Positions 1 to 8,380 of a stretch of 64,000 nucleotides of DNA are shown here, one piece after another. This stretch comes from Candidatus Puniceispirillum sp. (GTDB lineage Bacteria; Pseudomonadota; Alphaproteobacteria; Puniceispirillales; Puniceispirillaceae). Within the stretch, counting starts at the first letter, position 1. Every line of letters begins with the position of its first letter. The translations under genes were made by a program, and so were the position numbers. Under the pieces are notes generated by a model, which saw only the letters and a program-made list of their open reading frames with translations, was not told the origin of the DNA and did no database searches. The stretch lies in contig JADHOR010000007.1 of assembly GCA_016778895.1 (NCBI GenBank), positions 35,534 to 99,533 on the forward strand, given 5' to 3'.

Positions 1-344
1 ATGCCAGTAACCGATGCCGCCAATGTGGCGCGCGGGGTTGCGGCTAAGACGCCGGCGGTCATGGCGATAGCCGTTTCGGCTGATACCGCACCATACGCGA
101 CAAGCGTTTCATTACTTATGCCGAGAAGGTCAATCTTTGCTTCGTTGCTGTATGTCACAAGTCCACGATCAACCACCGCCGATGATCCCGGGATGTCGGT
201 CAGGGCAGATGCGATCAAGCCGCCGGTGCAGGATTCGGCAAGGACAATGACGATATTCTGCTTACCGGCGAGCTCAATGATCGCCGTTGCCAACGCCATC
301 GGGCTCATTTTTGCCGCTGTTGCCATCTCTGTTTCGGCTGTCAT
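1..344 (-). CDS. pncC: CinA C-terminal family protein / nicotinamide-nucleotide amidohydrolase PncC (partial)
   Basis: Partial gene that runs off the left edge; about 114 codons are present. The visible protein carries the family signature LAESCTGGLIASALTDIPG near residue 35, followed by VVDRGLVTYSNEAK and a GVSAETA-like AVSAETAIAMTAG segment, which is the conserved N-terminal half of CinA C-terminal domain proteins. The family hydrolyses the amide of nicotinamide mononucleotide to nicotinate mononucleotide in NAD recycling. I chose the ATG at 344 because a GGGG-rich stretch lies just upstream and it leaves 20 nt after the pgpA stop; ATGs at residues 7, 13 and 16 are alternatives. It follows ispDF and pgpA on the same strand, a common alphaproteobacterial arrangement. 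Family certain, stand-alone domain (no MPT-binding half) likely. Confidence 0.88.
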   Translation of the reverse strand, partial: MTAETEMATAAKMSPMALATAIIELAGKQNIVIVLAESCTGGLIASALTDIPGSSAVVDRGLVTYSNEAKIDLLGISNETLVAYGAVSAETAIAMTAGVLAATPRATLAASVTG

Positions 345-364
345 TCTCGTGCCCCGCCTTAAGT

Positions 365-844
365 TTAGATGGCAAACCCACCAAGCATTAGCCCCGCGCT
401 CCAGAGACAGATTGCCGCCAGTAATCCAGCGATAATATCGTCGGCCATCACACCAACCCCGCCCGCAAGCGACTCGGCCATGCCAACAGGCCCGATCTTG
501 GTAATATCAAAAAACCGGAAAAGAATAAACGCCGCGGCAAACCACCACGGATCAAGCGGCAGGATAATCAGCGGAAGCCATTGCCCGGCCACCTCATCTA
601 TAATCACCTCGGCTGCGTCTTTTCGGCCGGTTTGCTGGCTATAGGCATCGGCAGCAAAGACTCCAATGACAGTTACCAGTAATGTTGCAGCGGCCAGCAA
701 TCCGGCGCCATGGCTGGCCAAAAAATAGCCGCTAAAAACAGCAATGGCTGAGCCGATCGTCCCCGGGGCCGGTCGCAGATGCCCAAGCGGCCCAAGCGTC
801 GCTAAACAGGCAAGCGGCGGACAAAATGCGCTACTAATCTTCAT
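365..844 (-). CDS. pgpA: Phosphatidylglycerophosphatase A
   Basis: A 159-residue integral membrane enzyme that removes the phosphate from phosphatidylglycerophosphate to give phosphatidylglycerol at the inner membrane. The family motifs are all visible: APGTIGS near residue 27, IIDEVAGQW near 82, RFFDITKIGP near 110 and GVGVMADDIIAG near 130, the acidic DE and DD pairs being the presumed metal ligands. Three to four hydrophobic segments match the usual fold and the length is normal. Its ATG overlaps the ispDF stop as ATGA at 841-844, so translation is probably coupled, and pncC follows after 20 nt. The three genes look like one transcript running leftwards from about 2.3 kb. Confidence 0.95.
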   Translation of the reverse strand: MKISSAFCPPLACLATLGPLGHLRPAPGTIGSAIAVFSGYFLASHGAGLLAAATLLVTVIGVFAADAYSQQTGRKDAAEVIIDEVAGQWLPLIILPLDPWWFAAAFILFRFFDITKIGPVGMAESLAGGVGVMADDIIAGLLAAICLWSAGLMLGGFAI

Positions 845-2280
845 CAGCAGTTCGTGCCTGATGTGACGGTCGCAGACGGGCCTGTGGGCGCAGATTGCCC
901 TTTGGGAAGAGCTATGCTGGCGCTGGCTTGGGCAGCGATACCTTCACCTCGACCGGTGAAGCCAAGCCCCTCCGACGTCGTGGCTTTAACGCCAACCCGG
1001 TCAATCGGCAGGCCGCAGATTTCGGCAATGCGCTGGCGCATCAGATTGCGGTGAGGACCAATTGTTGGCGTCTCGCATATGATTGTCAGGTCAAGGTTAA
1101 TGATGCTGCCACCGCGGGCCGCAACACGGTCAACCGCAAACTGAAGAAATTTTGCGCTGTCCGCGTTTTTCCATTTCGGGTTGGATGGTGGAAAATGCGC
1201 GCCAATATCGCCATCGGCAAGCGCGCCAAAGATCGCGTCGCATAATGCGTGTAGCCCAACGTCACCATCTGAATGCGCAAGCATTTTCCGGTCGCTATCC
1301 AATTCTATGCCGGCAAGCCATATCGACCCGGCTTCATCACTGAATCTGTGCACATCAAAGCCGGTACCCAGGCGGGTTTCTGTTATCATGTCCTGATCCG
1401 TCGTCTGCAGTCTGTTTGACGCTGTCAGCATCGTCTTGGCAAGCTGCGTTAGCATAGCAAAATCATCGGCGTCGGTCAGCTTCATAAGTTGCTTTGCGCC
1501 GCTAATACCGATGATCTGGAAACCGGCTGCCTCGGCAAGGCTGCAATCATCGGTAAACCCGTTGTTAGCAGCATGCTCATTATGCAGTTTGATAATTGCC
1601 TGACGACGAAATAATTGCGGCGTCTGTGCGGCACCAAGAAAGCTGCGATCAATGCCGCCGGTGATAAGGTGGCCGACTAATTTTTGCGGTGCTGGAGGTG
1701 CGGGAGTTAACGTCTTGACGCTATCGGCAATCGGCACGATCGGAACTGCGCCAATGATTTTGCCGTTACTAATAGCCGCATCGCCGGCCATATTGGTGGC
1801 GGCGATTAATTGATCTAGTAATCCAACGGGGATGAGCGGACGTGCGGCATCATGGATTGCGACATAATCAATGCCTTCGGCATCTGGCAGGGTCCCAAGC
1901 TTGGCAAGGCCGGCACGAACTGAATGCTGGCGTGTGGCGCCCCCACTTACAATGTAAACCGGTGTTTTAGCTGTTGATAAAAGCCCCGCCATACTGTTGA
2001 TAAAGCGGTCTGCCACGACGACAATGATCGCGGAAATGCTTGGCTGTTCGTCAAAATAATCCAGCGAATGCGCAATCACTGACTTTGTCCCTAGCGGCCA
2101 GAATTGTTTCGGCAAATCCTTGGGCAATCTGGCCAGTGAATTGTTCGATAAATCAGGGGCAGGGTTGTTTCGCTGATCCAGCGTCGCCGCAGCGCGCAAT
2201 CCCGATCCTGCAGCGACAATAATTGCTGCGCAGCGCGGGGTGCCGGAGTGGTCGGGGCGTGCTCTAGAGTTCTTTAGCAT
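844..2280 (-). CDS. ispDF: Bifunctional 2-C-methyl-D-erythritol 4-phosphate cytidylyltransferase / 2,4-cyclodiphosphate synthase
   Basis: Fused enzyme catalysing two non-consecutive steps of the non-mevalonate isoprenoid pathway; fusion of IspD and IspF is typical of alphaproteobacteria. The IspD half (about residues 15-300) shows the nucleotide-binding AAIIVAAGSG, DLPKQFWPLG and HDAARPLIP. The IspF half (about 305-465) shows GTGFDVHRF, AHSDGDVGLHALCDAIFGA, DIGAHFPPS and LTIICETPTIGPH, with the Asp-x-His zinc ligands. The open frame extends to a TTG at 2301, but the ATG at 2280 has an AAGAG about 10 nt upstream and gives 478 residues, so I prefer it. Unusually, some 25 residues are inserted between the glycine-rich loop and the PKQ motif of IspD, where bacterial IspDs have only about five. 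Confidence 0.95.
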   Translation of the reverse strand: MLKNSRARPDHSGTPRCAAIIVAAGSGLRAAATLDQRNNPAPDLSNNSLARLPKDLPKQFWPLGTKSVIAHSLDYFDEQPSISAIIVVVADRFINSMAGLLSTAKTPVYIVSGGATRQHSVRAGLAKLGTLPDAEGIDYVAIHDAARPLIPVGLLDQLIAATNMAGDAAISNGKIIGAVPIVPIADSVKTLTPAPPAPQKLVGHLITGGIDRSFLGAAQTPQLFRRQAIIKLHNEHAANNGFTDDCSLAEAAGFQIIGISGAKQLMKLTDADDFAMLTQLAKTMLTASNRLQTTDQDMITETRLGTGFDVHRFSDEAGSIWLAGIELDSDRKMLAHSDGDVGLHALCDAIFGALADGDIGAHFPPSNPKWKNADSAKFLQFAVDRVAARGGSIINLDLTIICETPTIGPHRNLMRQRIAEICGLPIDRVGVKATTSEGLGFTGRGEGIAAQASASIALPKGQSAPTGPSATVTSGTNC

Positions 2281-2540
2281 GACAGTCACTCTTATCCCCA
2301 ATGTGTGCGGCTTTGTCCAATGGATATTCCATCGCCAGAATCACCGACTATCCAAGCTTGGCGGCGCGATTAATGCAGCTCTAGCAGATGCGGCTGCTGC
2401 TTGCCTCAGGCTTGGCGGCTGCTAACATCACCCGCGAAACGTTAAGTGATGGATTTTTGAGCATTAATTGCCTATTATCTAGGCGTTTTTAGGGTTTCTA
2501 GTCATTTTTCGTCTAGCCAGGGTCTTTTTCGGGGGCTTCC

Positions 2541-3530
2541 ATGTCTCTTGTCATTGCTGGAAATGTTCTGCCGCACGCGGCCATTCTTGCGCCGATGTCA
2601 GGTGTTACTGATTGGCCGTTCCGCCGTGCTGTGCGCCGTTGTGGTGGCGGCTTGGTGGTAACCGAGATGATTGCCAGCGCTGCCGTTCTGCGTGATGTGC
2701 GAACCGAAATGCGGAAATTAAGGACTGAGGCGAAGTCTGAGGCGCCATTATCGATTCAGCTGGCCGGTTGGGAACCGCTGGTAATGGCCGAAGCGGCTAA
2801 AATTTGCGCTGATCTTGGCGCCACCTTCATTGATATCAACATGGGCTGTCCGGCGAAAAAGGTAACTGGTAAATTATCCGGCTCGGCGCTGATGCGCGAT
2901 CCGCATCTGGCTGGTGCGATTATGGCGGCTGTCGTCAATGCGGTTGATGTGCCGGTGACGCTAAAAATGCGGCTTGGCTGGGATGATAAAAGTTTGAACG
3001 CGCCAATTTTTGCAAAAATGGCCGAAAATAATGGGATTAAAATGCTGGCGGTGCATGGCCGAACCCGATGCCAGATGTATAATGGCGCCGCGGATTGGGG
3101 AAAAATCGCCGATGTTGTGAATGCGGTTGACATTCCGGTTGTGGCTAATGGTGATATTACGTGTCTTGACAGGGTGCGGCGCGCGCTTGCTGCTAGCGGT
3201 GCTGCGGGTGTTATGATTGGCCGCGGCGCGCAGGGCAGGCCGTGGCTTTTGGCACAGGCCGGTGATTTGCTTGCCGGTAAGGCGGTTCGTCCGCCCCCTT
3301 CAATTGCGATGCGGCATCAAATGATGCGAGCGCATTTGGATGATATGCTTAGCCATTACGGAACGGCCGCGATGCGTCTGGCTCGCAAACATATAGCCTG
3401 GTATGCGTATGGCTTGCCGGGTGCCGCCCAATTGCGCGATATAGCCAATAATACCACTGATGCGGCGATGGTTTTTGCCGCGGTTGATCAGTTTTTCGCG
3501 TCACTCAACCCAAAAGAAGTGGCGGCATGA
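2541..3530 (+). CDS. dusB: tRNA-dihydrouridine synthase (DusB/NifR3 family)
   Basis: FMN-dependent enzyme that reduces uridines in the D-loop of tRNA to dihydrouridine. Motifs run in order along a TIM barrel: APMSGVTDWPFRR at about residue 17, DINMGCPAKKV near 98 with the catalytic Cys, LKMRLGWD near 140, VHGRTR near 170, PVVANGDI near 198 and GVMIGRGAQGRPW near 220. The 329-residue length is normal. It is the first gene of the alphaproteobacterial nifR3-ntrBC-ntrYX locus and its TGA overlaps the ntrB start by 4 nt, so it is expected to be co-transcribed with it. The 260-nt gap to ispDF on the other strand should hold divergent promoters, though I cannot name a box there. Confidence 0.96.
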   Translation: MSLVIAGNVLPHAAILAPMSGVTDWPFRRAVRRCGGGLVVTEMIASAAVLRDVRTEMRKLRTEAKSEAPLSIQLAGWEPLVMAEAAKICADLGATFIDINMGCPAKKVTGKLSGSALMRDPHLAGAIMAAVVNAVDVPVTLKMRLGWDDKSLNAPIFAKMAENNGIKMLAVHGRTRCQMYNGAADWGKIADVVNAVDIPVVANGDITCLDRVRRALAASGAAGVMIGRGAQGRPWLLAQAGDLLAGKAVRPPPSIAMRHQMMRAHLDDMLSHYGTAAMRLARKHIAWYAYGLPGAAQLRDIANNTTDAAMVFAAVDQFFASLNPKEVAA

Positions 3531-4756
3531 TGCGTGTGCCAAAATCAATAGAAATGGCCCAGGCTGACAAGCATGAGGCTGCCGGATTTGAGCGTTATGC
3601 TGATGGTTCTGGCTACGATGCCGGTCAGGCGTCAGGCTTTAACGCGGCACAAATTCTGGCGAGTCTGCCTAATCCGATTTTTGTTTTGGATGCTGAAAAC
3701 CGCTTTGTGTATCTTAATCAGGCTGCTGAGATGTTTTTCCAGTCAAGCCAGATGATCCTTGCCGGGCAATCGCTTGAGGGATTTATTCCAACCGATGCCA
3801 GTCTGTTTTCAATGTTGCAGCGGGCACGTGATCAGCATGTATCGGTTGGTGATCAAGGGTTAGAACTTGCCGGCCCAAAGCTTGGGCTAAAGCTGGTAAA
3901 TGTGCAAATCACCCCATTTGGCGAAATGCCGCCACGGCTCTTGGTGTCGATACAAGAACGCGCACTTGCCGAACGGTTGCGGGGGCAATCATTGTTTCGC
4001 GGGGCAGCGCGTTCAATTTCCGCAATGGCGGCCCTGCTAGCGCATGAGGTGAAAAACCCGCTTGCCGGCATTAAGGGTGCGGCCCAGCTCTTGGAGTCCA
4101 GCCTTGGTGAGGAAGACCGCGCGCTGAGCAGGATGATTGTCGAGGAAAGTGATCGAGTGGCGGCGCTGCTGGATCGGATGGAAGGATTTGCCGGTGGTGC
4201 GCGGCTGGTTTTAAGTCCGGTGAATATTCATGAAATTCTAGACCATTGTCTTGGGCTGGCGGCGGCGTCTTATGGTGCTCATCTGGTAGTCCGACGGCAG
4301 TATGATCCCTCATTACCATTGGTGAACGGGCATCGGGATCTGCTTATTCAGTCTTTTATTAACATTATTAAAAATGCTTCAGAAGCAACTGATAATAATG
4401 CAGAATTAGTAATTAAAACATCATACTCCCGAGGTCGCCGCTTGTCATTGGCGGCCAGTGATGGCGGATCTCTCGTGCCGGTTCAGGTCGATATTATTGA
4501 CAATGGGCCCGGCATTCCTGAAGACATCCGCAACCATATTTTTGATCCGTTTGTCTCGGGTCGCAGTGGCGGAAGCGGACTGGGGCTGACGATGGTAGCA
4601 AGTATTGTTGCCGATCATGGCGGTATGATCGACGTTGATACGACCCCGGGCCGGACTGTGTTTCGGATGAATTTTCCGGTGGTAGAAAAGGGTCAAACGG
4701 CTGCAAAGTCAAAACCTCATAAAGTGGCGGCAAAACAGAAAGACGCGGTAAAATGA
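3527..4756 (+). CDS. ntrB: Nitrogen regulation sensor histidine kinase NtrB
   Basis: Cytoplasmic sensor kinase/phosphatase that, with PII signalling, sets the phosphorylation of NtrC according to nitrogen status. A PAS domain occupies about residues 40-150 (SLPNPIFVLDAENRFVYLNQAAEMFF). The H-box HEVKNPLAGIKGAAQLLE carries the phosphoacceptor His173. The ATPase domain has N-box INIIKNASEA (Asn283), G1-box DNGPGIPEDI (325-334) and GSGLGL (349-354). No membrane segment is present, as expected of NtrB. A lysine-rich tail of about 20 residues follows the kinase domain. It overlaps dusB and ntrC by 4 nt on either side. The ATG at 3530 is an equally possible start, one codon downstream. Confidence 0.96.
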   Translation: MMRVPKSIEMAQADKHEAAGFERYADGSGYDAGQASGFNAAQILASLPNPIFVLDAENRFVYLNQAAEMFFQSSQMILAGQSLEGFIPTDASLFSMLQRARDQHVSVGDQGLELAGPKLGLKLVNVQITPFGEMPPRLLVSIQERALAERLRGQSLFRGAARSISAMAALLAHEVKNPLAGIKGAAQLLESSLGEEDRALSRMIVEESDRVAALLDRMEGFAGGARLVLSPVNIHEILDHCLGLAAASYGAHLVVRRQYDPSLPLVNGHRDLLIQSFINIIKNASEATDNNAELVIKTSYSRGRRLSLAASDGGSLVPVQVDIIDNGPGIPEDIRNHIFDPFVSGRSGGSGLGLTMVASIVADHGGMIDVDTTPGRTVFRMNFPVVEKGQTAAKSKPHKVAAKQKDAVK

Positions 4757-6183
4757 ATGAAAAACTGCCGATAGTTCTGGTTGCAGAAGATGATAAATCG
4801 GTCAGGCTCGTTGTGCAGCAGGCGCTTGCAAGACAGGGCTACGCGGTGCAGTCAAGCGGCACCGCCGCAGGTCTATGGAAGCTGATCGAGTCAGGCAAAG
4901 GCGATGTGCTGATCACTGATGTGGCGCTACCCGATGGTGATGCGCTGGATTTATTGCCCCGAATTCAGGATCGCCGTCCAGACTTGCCAGTGATTGTGAT
5001 GAGTGCGCGGTCAACATTGCTAACCGCGGTTAAGGCACAGCAGGTTGGGGTGTTTGAATATCTGCCAAAGCCGTTCGAATTGCGCAATCTTATTGAAGTT
5101 ACCCAGCGTGCGGTTGAGACGATTGGCGCGCCGAGTCGGACCGCTGCAAAATCAAATTCGATTGAGGAAGGCGGTCCGTTAATCGGACGGTCACGCCCAA
5201 TGCAGGATATTTTCAAGGCAATGGCGCGGGTTGTAAGTACTGATCTGACTGTTCTTGTGACCGGTGAAAGTGGAACTGGCAAGGAGCTGGTTGCGCGCGC
5301 TTTGCATGATCTTGGCAGTCGGCGGGCAGGGCCGTTTGTTGCAATCAATCTTGCTGCAATACCGCGTGATCTGGTTGAGGCGGATTTGTTTGGGCGCGGC
5401 GAGGATAGCCTTGATACGCCGGCAAAGCATCATCAGGGCCGGTTTGCCCAGGCCGAGGGTGGCACGCTGTTTCTTGACGAGGTTGGCGATATGCCTCCAG
5501 AAGCTCAAACCCGTCTTGTGCGGGTATTGCAGGATGGTGAGTATCTGCCGGTTGCCGCCCAGAGCCCGATCAAAACTAACATCCGTATTGTCGCAGCGAC
5601 AAACCAGAATCTGCATCATTTGATGCATCAGGGACTGTTTCGCGAGGATTTATTCTACCGGTTGAATGTGGTGCCACTGCGTCTGCCACCATTGCGTGAA
5701 CGGATCGAGGATATTGGCCCACTAGTTAATCACTTTCAGTTGCAGGCAGTAAAGGAAGGGCTGCCGTCCAAAACTTTTTCGTCAGAGGCTTTGCGCGCGC
5801 TGAAATCATGGCATTGGCCGGGCAATGTGCGCGAACTGGAGAATCTGGTAAGGCGAATGTTGGTGCTGCACGCCGATAACAGCATTGATGCAAGCGCGGT
5901 TGAGCGCGAATTTCCAGTAAGTCAGGCTGAAATAAACGATGATAGCGAAAGCCTGTCAGAATCAGTTGAAACCCACATAAAGCGTTATTTCGAAGCCTTG
6001 AAAGGTGGGATGCCTGCGCCTGGCCTCTATGGACGTATCCTTCGCGAGGTAGAGCACCCGCTTATTCTGGCAACTTTGGAAGTAACCCGGGGCAATCAGG
6101 TTCGGGCTGCAGATATTTTGGGACTGAACCGTAATACCTTGCGAAAAAAGATCAAAGATTTGAACATTAAGGCAGGTCGTTAA
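4753..6183 (+). CDS. ntrC: Nitrogen regulation response regulator NtrC, without GAFTGA loop
   Basis: Response regulator paired with NtrB. The receiver domain (1-120) has the acidic pocket Glu12/Asp13, phosphoacceptor Asp56 (ITDVALPDG) and Lys106. The AAA+ domain has Walker A GESGTGKE (171-178) and Walker B GGTLFLDE (236-243), and a Fis-type helix-turn-helix ends the protein (about 442-472). The loop that in sigma-54 activators reads GAFTGA is replaced at equal length by DSLDTP within DLFGRGEDSLDTPAK (211-225). GAFTGA contacts sigma-54, so this protein probably does not remodel sigma-54 holoenzyme; Rhodobacter NtrC is a known precedent that lacks the motif and acts with sigma-70. Length (476) is normal. 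Confidence 0.95.
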   Translation: MNEKLPIVLVAEDDKSVRLVVQQALARQGYAVQSSGTAAGLWKLIESGKGDVLITDVALPDGDALDLLPRIQDRRPDLPVIVMSARSTLLTAVKAQQVGVFEYLPKPFELRNLIEVTQRAVETIGAPSRTAAKSNSIEEGGPLIGRSRPMQDIFKAMARVVSTDLTVLVTGESGTGKELVARALHDLGSRRAGPFVAINLAAIPRDLVEADLFGRGEDSLDTPAKHHQGRFAQAEGGTLFLDEVGDMPPEAQTRLVRVLQDGEYLPVAAQSPIKTNIRIVAATNQNLHHLMHQGLFREDLFYRLNVVPLRLPPLRERIEDIGPLVNHFQLQAVKEGLPSKTFSSEALRALKSWHWPGNVRELENLVRRMLVLHADNSIDASAVEREFPVSQAEINDDSESLSESVETHIKRYFEALKGGMPAPGLYGRILREVEHPLILATLEVTRGNQVRAADILGLNRNTLRKKIKDLNIKAGR

Positions 6184-6184
6184 T

Positions 6185-8380
6185 ATGTTGAAATCAAATG
6201 ATAAAATTATGTCAAAATCGGGTAACCAAGTATGGTTCAGCGAAGATCGGCTTGCCTATATCTCGATCCTGTTTACGCTTGCAATGGGGGCGGTAACCGC
6301 CTATGCCCTGACCCGGGTTGATTATCTTTCGAATGACACTGACACGCTGATTTGGCTGGTTGTGATCGATGCGCTGGCACTATTAGTGCTTGGCACGCTC
6401 GTGGGCCGGCAAATATGGCGACTTTGGTCAGAGCGTCGCCAACGGCTTGCGGGTCATCAGCTGCATTGGCGCATGGCGGTTCTGTTTGGTGGGGTCACGA
6501 CTTTTCCAGCGTTGATTGTCACGCTGTTTGCGCTTTTTATTGTTGATTACTCGTTGCGTGGTTGGTTTGCTGAGCGCATTTCGACCGCAGTCAATGAGTC
6601 AGTTCGGGTTGCCGAGTCCTATTTTGATGAGCATGCGCGCTCGATCTCGGGCGAAGTGCTGACGATGGCAAATGATATCAACCGCGAGGCCTATCGACTG
6701 GTTGGTAAAGGCAATCTGATGGGCCGGTATCTTAGTGACCAGGCCGCGCTTCGTAATATGGCGGATGCAATTATCTTTGATGGTACCGGGCAGGTTCTTG
6801 CCAAATCGCAGTTTGCCTTTGCGATTACCTTTGCCAATCTCAATTCCAGCTGGGTTGAGCAAGCGCGCAAAGGCGAGGTGGTGATCTTGCGCGCTGACGA
6901 GACCAATAAATTACGCGCTGTGGTAAAGTTAAATGGCTATGTCGATGCCTATTTGCTGGTTGGGCGGTTTATTGACTCAAAAGTTCTGCGGGCGATGGAT
7001 CAAACACGGCTTGCCGCATCAGATTACCAACAGCTCGGCTTCCAGCAGCTTGACCTGCAGATCAGCTTTGCTGTGCTTTTTGGTATTGTTCTGCTGTTGA
7101 TCCTGATTGCATCGCTATGGATTGGGCTAAATCTGGCGACGGCTATTGTCGGGCCACTAGGCTCGGTTATTCATGTCGCCGAGCAGGTACGCAGGGGAAA
7201 CCTGTCGCAACGGGTGCCAGATGATTTGCAATTAGAAGAGGTTTCACGGCTTGGCTCGGCATTTAACCGGATGCTGGACGAACTGGCACGCAGCCGCGAG
7301 CAACTCGTTCAGGCAAACACCCAGATTGATCAACGCCGTGAATTTACCGAAGCAGTGCTTGGCGGCGTATCGTCGGGGGTGATCGGTCTTGATCGCTATG
7401 GTAAGGTAACGCTTCCAAATGCGACGGCGCGAAGCCTATTGGCGAAGAGTGACACCGATCTGATGGGGAAAAAGCTGGTGGAAGTCATTCCTGAATTCAG
7501 AGGGTTACTGGGAATTATTAATCAGAAAAGGCGGCGTTTTGGTGAAGAGCAGATTATCTTGCAACGCCAAAACAGTCATCTGATCCTGCGCGCACGGATT
7601 GTCAGCGAGGTGATCGAAGGGCGGGTGATAGGCTATGTCGTGACGTTTGACGATGTTACTGGCCTTTTGAGCGCGCAGCGCAAGGCTGCCTGGTCAGATA
7701 TTGCGCGCCGCATCGCCCATGAGATTAAGAATCCATTGACGCCAATTCAGCTGGCCTCCGACCGTTTGCTGAAAAAATACCGTCCGGATGATAAAAAGGC
7801 GGCTGATCAATTTGAGGAATATGTGCAGATTATCACCCGCCAGGTCGATGATATAGGCCGGATGGTTGATGAGTTTTCAGCCTTTGCGCGGATGCCCCAG
7901 CCCGAAATGGATCGCCATTCGCTGCTTGGCATCGTGAATGGGCAGATTTCGCTTTTTGCGGGCAGGGATCTGTCACTTGATGTCGAGATTGACGATGCAA
8001 ATAATGACTATGCGACGATTTGTGATGCGGGGTTGGTGCGGCAAGCGCTAACCAACTTGCTGCAAAATGCTAAAGACAGTATGGACGAACATCGCATAGC
8101 CAGCCCAACGATTCGAATTAGGCTTCAAAGTGAGGATGATATGATTGCCATAATCGTAACCGATAATGGCCCGGGGTTCCCCGACATGGACTTTGAAAAG
8201 CTGCTAGAGCCTTATGTCACAACGCGGCAAAAGGGGACTGGTCTGGGGCTTGCGATTGTGAGCAAGATCATGGAAGACCACGGGGGAGCAATACACCTTG
8301 GCAATGCTGAAAATGGCGGCGCACTGGTTTGTTTGAAATTTCCGATGTATGCAGCGACGCATGCCGAAAAGGTCAGATAG
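6185..8380 (+). CDS. ntrY: Membrane-bound nitrogen/redox sensor histidine kinase NtrY
   Basis: Large inner-membrane sensor kinase (731 residues, typical) that phosphorylates NtrX. Three hydrophobic segments lie in the first 120 residues (about 24-42, 56-75, 98-120), then a periplasmic region, a fourth membrane segment near 295-315, a HAMP linker, a PAS domain (about 385-485, GVIGLDRYGKVTLPNATARSLL) and the kinase core. The H-box RIAHEIKNPLTPIQLASDRL places the phosphoacceptor at about His512; N-box LTNLLQNAKDSMDE and DNGPGFPD plus GTGLGLAIV define the ATPase domain. It begins one base after the ntrC stop and ends exactly where ntrX begins, so the NtrBC and NtrYX systems are almost certainly one transcript. 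Confidence 0.96.
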   Translation: MLKSNDKIMSKSGNQVWFSEDRLAYISILFTLAMGAVTAYALTRVDYLSNDTDTLIWLVVIDALALLVLGTLVGRQIWRLWSERRQRLAGHQLHWRMAVLFGGVTTFPALIVTLFALFIVDYSLRGWFAERISTAVNESVRVAESYFDEHARSISGEVLTMANDINREAYRLVGKGNLMGRYLSDQAALRNMADAIIFDGTGQVLAKSQFAFAITFANLNSSWVEQARKGEVVILRADETNKLRAVVKLNGYVDAYLLVGRFIDSKVLRAMDQTRLAASDYQQLGFQQLDLQISFAVLFGIVLLLILIASLWIGLNLATAIVGPLGSVIHVAEQVRRGNLSQRVPDDLQLEEVSRLGSAFNRMLDELARSREQLVQANTQIDQRREFTEAVLGGVSSGVIGLDRYGKVTLPNATARSLLAKSDTDLMGKKLVEVIPEFRGLLGIINQKRRRFGEEQIILQRQNSHLILRARIVSEVIEGRVIGYVVTFDDVTGLLSAQRKAAWSDIARRIAHEIKNPLTPIQLASDRLLKKYRPDDKKAADQFEEYVQIITRQVDDIGRMVDEFSAFARMPQPEMDRHSLLGIVNGQISLFAGRDLSLDVEIDDANNDYATICDAGLVRQALTNLLQNAKDSMDEHRIASPTIRIRLQSEDDMIAIIVTDNGPGFPDMDFEKLLEPYVTTRQKGTGLGLAIVSKIMEDHGGAIHLGNAENGGALVCLKFPMYAATHAEKVR

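Noticed and set aside
1..435. Long plus-strand open frame at the left edge
   Set aside because: It is antisense to the CinA-C/PncC gene, whose minus-strand translation shows diagnostic family motifs; the plus frame has none.
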